A stretch of DNA of 64,000 nucleotides from Pseudomonas fluorescens (GTDB taxonomy: Bacteria > Pseudomonadota > Gammaproteobacteria > Pseudomonadales > Pseudomonadaceae): the NCBI RefSeq assembly GCF_003732425.1, contig NZ_MOBX01000006.1:1-64000 (forward strand). The letters are read 5' to 3'. The position numbers and the translations under genes were made by a program. Under the pieces are notes generated by a model that was not told the DNA's origin, made no database searches, and saw only the letters and a program-made list of their open reading frames with translations. Below, in pieces: positions 60,687-64,000 of the stretch; position 1 is the first letter of the stretch, and each line of letters begins with the position of its first letter.

Positions 60687-61309
60687 GCCTTACGCGTGAA
60701 CAACTCGCCCAGCAAATCGTCGACGCCGGGCGCTTTCTTTATGGTCGCGGCTGGTCGCCGGCCACCAGCAGCAACTATTCGACGCGCCTGTCGCCGAGCG
60801 AAGCGCTGCTGACCGTGTCGGGCAAGCACAAAGGCCAGTTGGGTCTGGACGATGTGCTCGCCACCGATCTGTCGGGCAACAGCCTGGAGCCAGGCAAAAA
60901 ACCGTCCGCCGAAACCCTGCTGCACACCCAGCTGTATAGCTGGCGGCCGGAGATCGGCGCAGTGCTGCACACCCATTCGGTGAACGCCACGGTGCTGTCG
61001 CGCCTGACCCCGCAAGACTTTATCGAGTTCGAAGACTACGAACTGCAAAAAGCCTTCAGTGGCATTTCGACCCACGAATCGCGGGTGCGCGTGCCGATTT
61101 TCGACAACGATCAGGACATTGCGCGCCTCGCTGCCAAGGTGCAGCCTTGGCTCGACGCCCATCCCGATTGCGTCGGTTATCTGATTCGCGGTCACGGCCT
61201 CTACACCTGGGGCGCGCAGATGAACGACGCGCTGCGCCAGATCGAGGCCTTTGAATTTCTGTTTGAATGCGAGTTGAAAACCCGCAGCGTCATGAACCGA
61301 CAAGGCTGA
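60683..61309 (+). CDS. mtnB: Methylthioribulose-1-phosphate dehydratase
   Basis: This 208-residue class II aldolase-fold enzyme dehydrates 5-methylthioribulose-1-phosphate to the 2,3-diketo compound in methionine salvage. Zinc ligands lie in VLHTHSVNATVLSRL and IRGHGLYTWG; the N-terminal GRGWSPATSSNYSTRL is typical. It overlaps the MFS gene by 4 bases and is followed by mtnD. Confidence 0.95.
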   Translation: MSLTREQLAQQIVDAGRFLYGRGWSPATSSNYSTRLSPSEALLTVSGKHKGQLGLDDVLATDLSGNSLEPGKKPSAETLLHTQLYSWRPEIGAVLHTHSVNATVLSRLTPQDFIEFEDYELQKAFSGISTHESRVRVPIFDNDQDIARLAAKVQPWLDAHPDCVGYLIRGHGLYTWGAQMNDALRQIEAFEFLFECELKTRSVMNRQG

Positions 61310-61403
61310 CTTCACCAGAAGCAGCCCATTTGCCTGATGAAATGCTGTGCCCGACCGGTCTGCAAGAACCGGACGGCAAGGCCGATACCGAGGAATTGCC
61401 CCA

Positions 61404-61949
61404 ATGAGCAGCCTGTCCGTCTATCACGTCACAAGCCCTGACATTCCGAACAAGGTCCTGACCCACTTTGAAGATATCGCCTCGACCCTGGCTGAGCAGG
61501 GCGTGCGTTTCGACCGTTGGCAAGCGGCTGCGAAGATCCAGCCCGGTGCCACCCAGGAAGAAGTGATCAGCGCCTATAAAGAGCAGATCGACAAACTGAT
61601 GACCGAGCGCGGTTACATCACCGTCGATGTCATCAGCCTGAACAGCGACCACCCGCAGAAAGCCGAACTGCGCGCCAAGTTCCTCGAAGAACATCGCCAT
61701 GGCGAAGACGAAGTACGCTTTTTCGTCGCCGGCCGAGGGCTGTTTACCTTGCATATCGACGATTACGTTTACGCCGTACTGTGCGAGAAGAATGACCTGA
61801 TTTCCGTGCCGGCCGGCACCAAGCACTGGTTCGACATGGGCGAGCATCCGCACTTCGTGGCGATTCGCCTGTTCAACAACCCGGAAGGCTGGGTTGCCAA
61901 CTTCACCGGTGAAGACATCGCCGGCCGTTTCCCGCGTCTGGAGGACTGA
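61404..61949 (+). CDS. mtnD: Acireductone dioxygenase
   Basis: The start [20 protein letters not shown] has AGGAATT upstream; 181 residues. The cupin metal site is in [16 protein letters not shown] (two His, Glu) with the further His in [12 protein letters not shown]. With iron it yields 2-keto-4-methylthiobutyrate and formate; with nickel a different set of products. It is the last enzyme of salvage before transamination to methionine. mtnC follows after 4 bases. Confidence 0.95.
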   Translation: MSSLSVYHVTSPDIPNKVLTHFEDIASTLAEQGVRFDRWQAAAKIQPGATQEEVISAYKEQIDKLMTERGYITVDVISLNSDHPQKAELRAKFLEEHRHGEDEVRFFVAGRGLFTLHIDDYVYAVLCEKNDLISVPAGTKHWFDMGEHPHFVAIRLFNNPEGWVANFTGEDIAGRFPRLED

Positions 61950-61953
61950 TTCG

Positions 61954-62637
61954 ATGTCGATCAAAGCCATCGTCACTGACATCGAAGGCACCACCAGCGC
62001 GGTGAGTTTCGTTTTCGACGTGCTGTTTCCGTTCGCGGCCAAACACCTGCCGGATTTCGTGCGGCAGAACGCCGAACGCGCCGATGTGGCCGAGCAACTC
62101 GACGCCGTGCGCCGGGACAGCAATGCGCCGCAAGCCGATGTTGAGCGGGTTGTTGAAATTCTCTTGAGCTGGATCGAAGAAGATCGCAAAGCCACGCCGC
62201 TCAAGGCCCTACAAGGCATGGTCTGGGCGCAGGGTTATCACGCCGGGCAGTTGAAGGGGCATGTTTATCCGGATGCCGTTGAAGCGCTGCGACGCTGGCA
62301 TGCGGCAGGTTATCAACTGTTTGTGTACTCGTCGGGCTCGATTCAGGCGCAGAAACTGATTTTCGGCTGCTCGGAGGCGGGGGATCTGACCTCGCTGTTC
62401 AGCGGCTATTTCGACACGACGTCGGGGCCTAAGCGTGAGGCGCAGTCGTACAGCAATATCCAGAAAGCCATCGGCGTTGAACCGCAGGAGATCCTGTTCC
62501 TCTCGGACATCGTCGAAGAGCTAGACGCTGCGCAATCTGCCGGGCTGCAAACCTGCGGCCTGGCTCGCGAAGGCGGGGAGTTGGGGAGCCATATCACCGT
62601 CGACACTTTCACCGGCATCGAACCCGAAGCCTTCTAA
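61954..62637 (+). CDS. mtnC: Enolase-phosphatase E1
   Basis: The start [20 protein letters not shown] gives 227 residues. It is a HAD-type enzyme (nucleophile Asp in VTDIEGTTS; Ser/Thr motif in FVYSSGS; acidic motif in [11 protein letters not shown]) that enolises and dephosphorylates the diketo intermediate to acireductone. GGAGGACTG precedes it. The MFS-mtnB-mtnD-mtnC set is a tight operon ending in the terminator at about 62.78 kb. Confidence 0.95.
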   Translation: MSIKAIVTDIEGTTSAVSFVFDVLFPFAAKHLPDFVRQNAERADVAEQLDAVRRDSNAPQADVERVVEILLSWIEEDRKATPLKALQGMVWAQGYHAGQLKGHVYPDAVEALRRWHAAGYQLFVYSSGSIQAQKLIFGCSEAGDLTSLFSGYFDTTSGPKREAQSYSNIQKAIGVEPQEILFLSDIVEELDAAQSAGLQTCGLAREGGELGSHITVDTFTGIEPEAF

Positions 62638-62650
62638 GGGCTGGTCAAAA

Positions 62651-62748
62651 TCCTGTTGAAGCTGTCGAGTGGAACGAGGCTGCGATCTTTCGATCTTGAT
62701 CGTTGAAATCTAAATCAAAAGATCGCAGCGTTCCGCAGTTCCTACAGG
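62651..62748. repeat. Degenerate inverted repeat pair, family B
   Basis: The left arm is eroded (TCCTGTTGAAGCTGTCGAGT ... GGCTGCGATCTTTCGATC); the right arm is closer to consensus (AAAAGATCGCAGCGTTCCGC). It lies after mtnC. It is older-looking than the other family B pairs. Confidence 0.75.
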
Positions 62749-62761
62749 GAGTTCGCGCACA

Positions 62762-62803
62762 AAAAAACAGGCCGTGAAGCGCATGCTCCACGGCCTGTTT
62801 TGT
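62762..62803. terminator. Bidirectional terminator between mtnC and the DUF3509-like gene
   Basis: Stem AAACAGGCCGTG/CACGGCCTGTTT with AAAAAAA on the left and TTTTGTT on the right, so it can stop transcription from both sides. Confidence 0.9.
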
Positions 62804-62819
62804 TAAAGCGCTTTAGAAA

Positions 62820-63098
62820 TTACAGCGAGTGATACGTCGGCAGGGCAAAACGCTGCTGGCTCTGCAGCATGGCAATTTGCGGCAACTCACTGGCTTGTTC
62901 AGCCAGGTCGCGGCGAATTGCACTGATCGCCCACGACAGTTGGTCGCCGGCATGCAGTTGCTGATAGGTCAGTGCGCGTTTAAACACTTTGCCGTCGCTG
63001 CTACGCAGGGTCAGCAGGATCCCGCCATCGGGACGTGGCGCAGTGGTGACGTCGAAGTTGGAGAACAGGGAGGTAAATTTTTCTTGGATCAGGCTCAT
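62820..63098 (-). CDS. Small DUF3509-like protein
   Basis: The start MSLIQEKFTSLFSNFDVTTA gives 92 residues; a longer frame upstream runs through AT-rich promoter-like DNA. There is no signal peptide or membrane segment. The pattern RPDGGILLTLRSSDGKVFKR then ALTYQQL fits what I recall of DUF3509, a Pseudomonas family of unknown function; the assignment is from memory. An AT-rich stretch (about 63165-63215) upstream probably contains its promoter. Confidence 0.75.
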   Translation of the reverse strand: MSLIQEKFTSLFSNFDVTTAPRPDGGILLTLRSSDGKVFKRALTYQQLHAGDQLSWAISAIRRDLAEQASELPQIAMLQSQQRFALPTYHSL

Positions 63099-63488
63099 GT
63101 CTTTCAGCTCCGTATGCACTTGAATGGCAAGCATGCAGAGGAGGTTGCAGCGATTGTGCCAGCATTTGATAATAAAAATATCGTTATAAATCAATGACTT
63201 AAAAATAATTAAAATTCAGGTCGTCGTGCAAACTGCATGAATGGCCATCGTGCATCCTGCATTTTGCGGGATCGATATCAATTCGATGGAACCAATCGCT
63301 GATCCGCAGATCACCTGCGCTCCCTGAAGATCAGCGGATACAAAACATTGCAAAAACCGCGTGTACAGCGCGAGAAGCGCTGACGTATTTTCGATCTCGA
63401 CCCGTGCTCGAATGCGCCGGTTGCTTCAAGCCAAAGCCCGAAAAATAAAAACATCGACCTGCACGCCAGGGTCGAACGGGGAGCTGTC
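63099..63488. promoter_or_regulatory. Divergent intergenic region before the acyl-CoA synthetase gene
   Basis: 390 bases with no gene. The part at 63165-63220 is very AT-rich and looks like a promoter/UP region for the minus-strand gene. The right part holds the ribosome binding site GGGGAGC for the synthetase. Confidence 0.5.
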
Positions 63489-64000
63489 ATGAGTCACGCG
63501 CCAAACGACACGATTACCTGGGGCATGATGCTCCGCAAACTGCCGATGATTGCCAAAGCCATCCCGCGGGTGGTCAAGGGCATGAAGGTGGCCAATGTCA
63601 CGGATCCGACCCAAAGCTGTGGCCTTGGCTGGACATTCGAGCAAGCGACGCTGCGCAACCCCGAGGGACCAGCGTTATTGCACGGCGATGTGCGGCTGAC
63701 CTATGCGCAGGTCAACCAGTGGGCCAATCGCATCGCTCATTATCTGAACGGGCAGGGCATCGGCAAGGGCGACGTGGTCGCGGTGTTTATCGAAAACCGC
63801 CCGGAATTGCTGGTGACCATTCTGGCGCTGGCCAAGGTCGGCGCGGTCAGCGCGTTGCTGAATACCTCACAAACCCGCGACACACTGATTCACAGCGTTA
63901 ATCTGGTGGCGCCGGTAGCGATCGTGGTGGGCGAAGAACTGCTGGCGGCGTATGCGTCGATTCGCGATCAAGTGGCGATTAGCGCTGCGCGCACCTGGTT
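63489..64000 (+). CDS. Long-chain acyl-CoA synthetase, FATP/FadD-like (3' partial)
   Basis: Only the first about 170 residues are in the window; the gene is cut by the edge. It starts MSHAPNDTITWGMMLRKLPM after GGGGAGCTGTC. The AMP-forming enzyme pattern is seen in LTYAQVNQWANRIAHYLNGQ, then GDVVAVFIENRPELLVTILA and GAVSALLNTSQ. This layout resembles very-long-chain acyl-CoA synthetases that activate fatty acids with ATP and CoA. The phosphate-binding loop and the rest lie outside. Confidence 0.85.
   Translation, partial: MSHAPNDTITWGMMLRKLPMIAKAIPRVVKGMKVANVTDPTQSCGLGWTFEQATLRNPEGPALLHGDVRLTYAQVNQWANRIAHYLNGQGIGKGDVVAVFIENRPELLVTILALAKVGAVSALLNTSQTRDTLIHSVNLVAPVAIVVGEELLAAYASIRDQVAISAARTW

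Noticed and set aside
61345..61403. Upstream start for mtnD
   Set aside because: The extension lacks homology to acireductone dioxygenases; the ATG at 61404 gives the family N-terminus.

Overview
The window is chromosomal DNA of a Pseudomonas, most likely of the P. fluorescens group. Evidence: GC-rich dense genes; core genes in the order I remember from pseudomonads (prc, minCDE-rluA-apeB, folE-smr-prmB-aroC-mtnBDC); a complete urate operon; and two families of short palindromic intergenic repeats. Family A has a core like GTGGGAGCGAGCCTGCTCGCGA without its last bases; family B pairs GTAGGAGCTGCCGAAGGCTG with TGCGATCTTTTGAT. Most intergenic copies are inverted pairs.

Region by region. 1-1.9 kb: AT-rich end of an Rhs-type polymorphic toxin. 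It carries a cholera-toxin-like ADP-ribosyltransferase tip, an overlapping candidate immunity gene, and a second small unknown gene pair. 1.95-7.9 kb: an EAL-CBS-GGDEF protein, Prc protease, a quinone oxidoreductase and a HAD phosphatase. 7.2-13.7 kb: an ABC import operon (binding protein, phosphodiesterase-like enzyme, two permeases, ATPase, HAD hydrolase) divergent from a GntR/UTRA regulator; it probably takes up and hydrolyses a phosphorus-containing organic compound. 13.7-14.7 kb has no gene: a GC-rich repeat, then a 72-bp tandem array built on family A. 14.7-25.2 kb: M20 amidohydrolase, MscS channel, a tiny membrane protein, aminopeptidase, RluA, MinCDE, a lipid A acyltransferase and a patatin.

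25.3-34.2 kb: purine catabolism, with two Tsx-like porins, a urate/xanthine permease, PuuD, AllA, Alc, UraD, PuuE and divergent UraH. Together these turn urate into 5-hydroxyisourate, OHCU, allantoin, allantoate, ureidoglycolate and finally glyoxylate plus urea. A palindrome TTGT(A/G)TACAA occurs twice between puuE and uraH, and again upstream of the adenine/guanine-type permease at 48.9-50.3 kb.

34.3-48 kb: the most unusual part. A 1,176-residue protein with a pore-toxin-like hydrophobic segment and RTX-like repeats is followed, in the same direction, by five tandem paralogues of a family I cannot name. They start M(A/V/T)KxPKxxP in most copies, carry one or two 60-75-residue modules, a linker with a nuclear-localisation-like KRPR motif in four of five, and a conserved C-terminal domain. 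This looks like an accessory toxin/effector island lying between two parts of the purine-salvage locus.

48-64 kb: LysE exporter, purine permease, MarR regulator with a divergent aminotransferase, a thioredoxin-fold protein, FolE, Smr protein, an isochorismatase-like protein without the usual cysteine, PrmB, AroC, an MFS carrier with the methionine-salvage genes mtnBDC, a DUF3509-like protein, and the start of an acyl-CoA synthetase cut by the window edge. I saw no rRNA, tRNA, IS element or CRISPR array.
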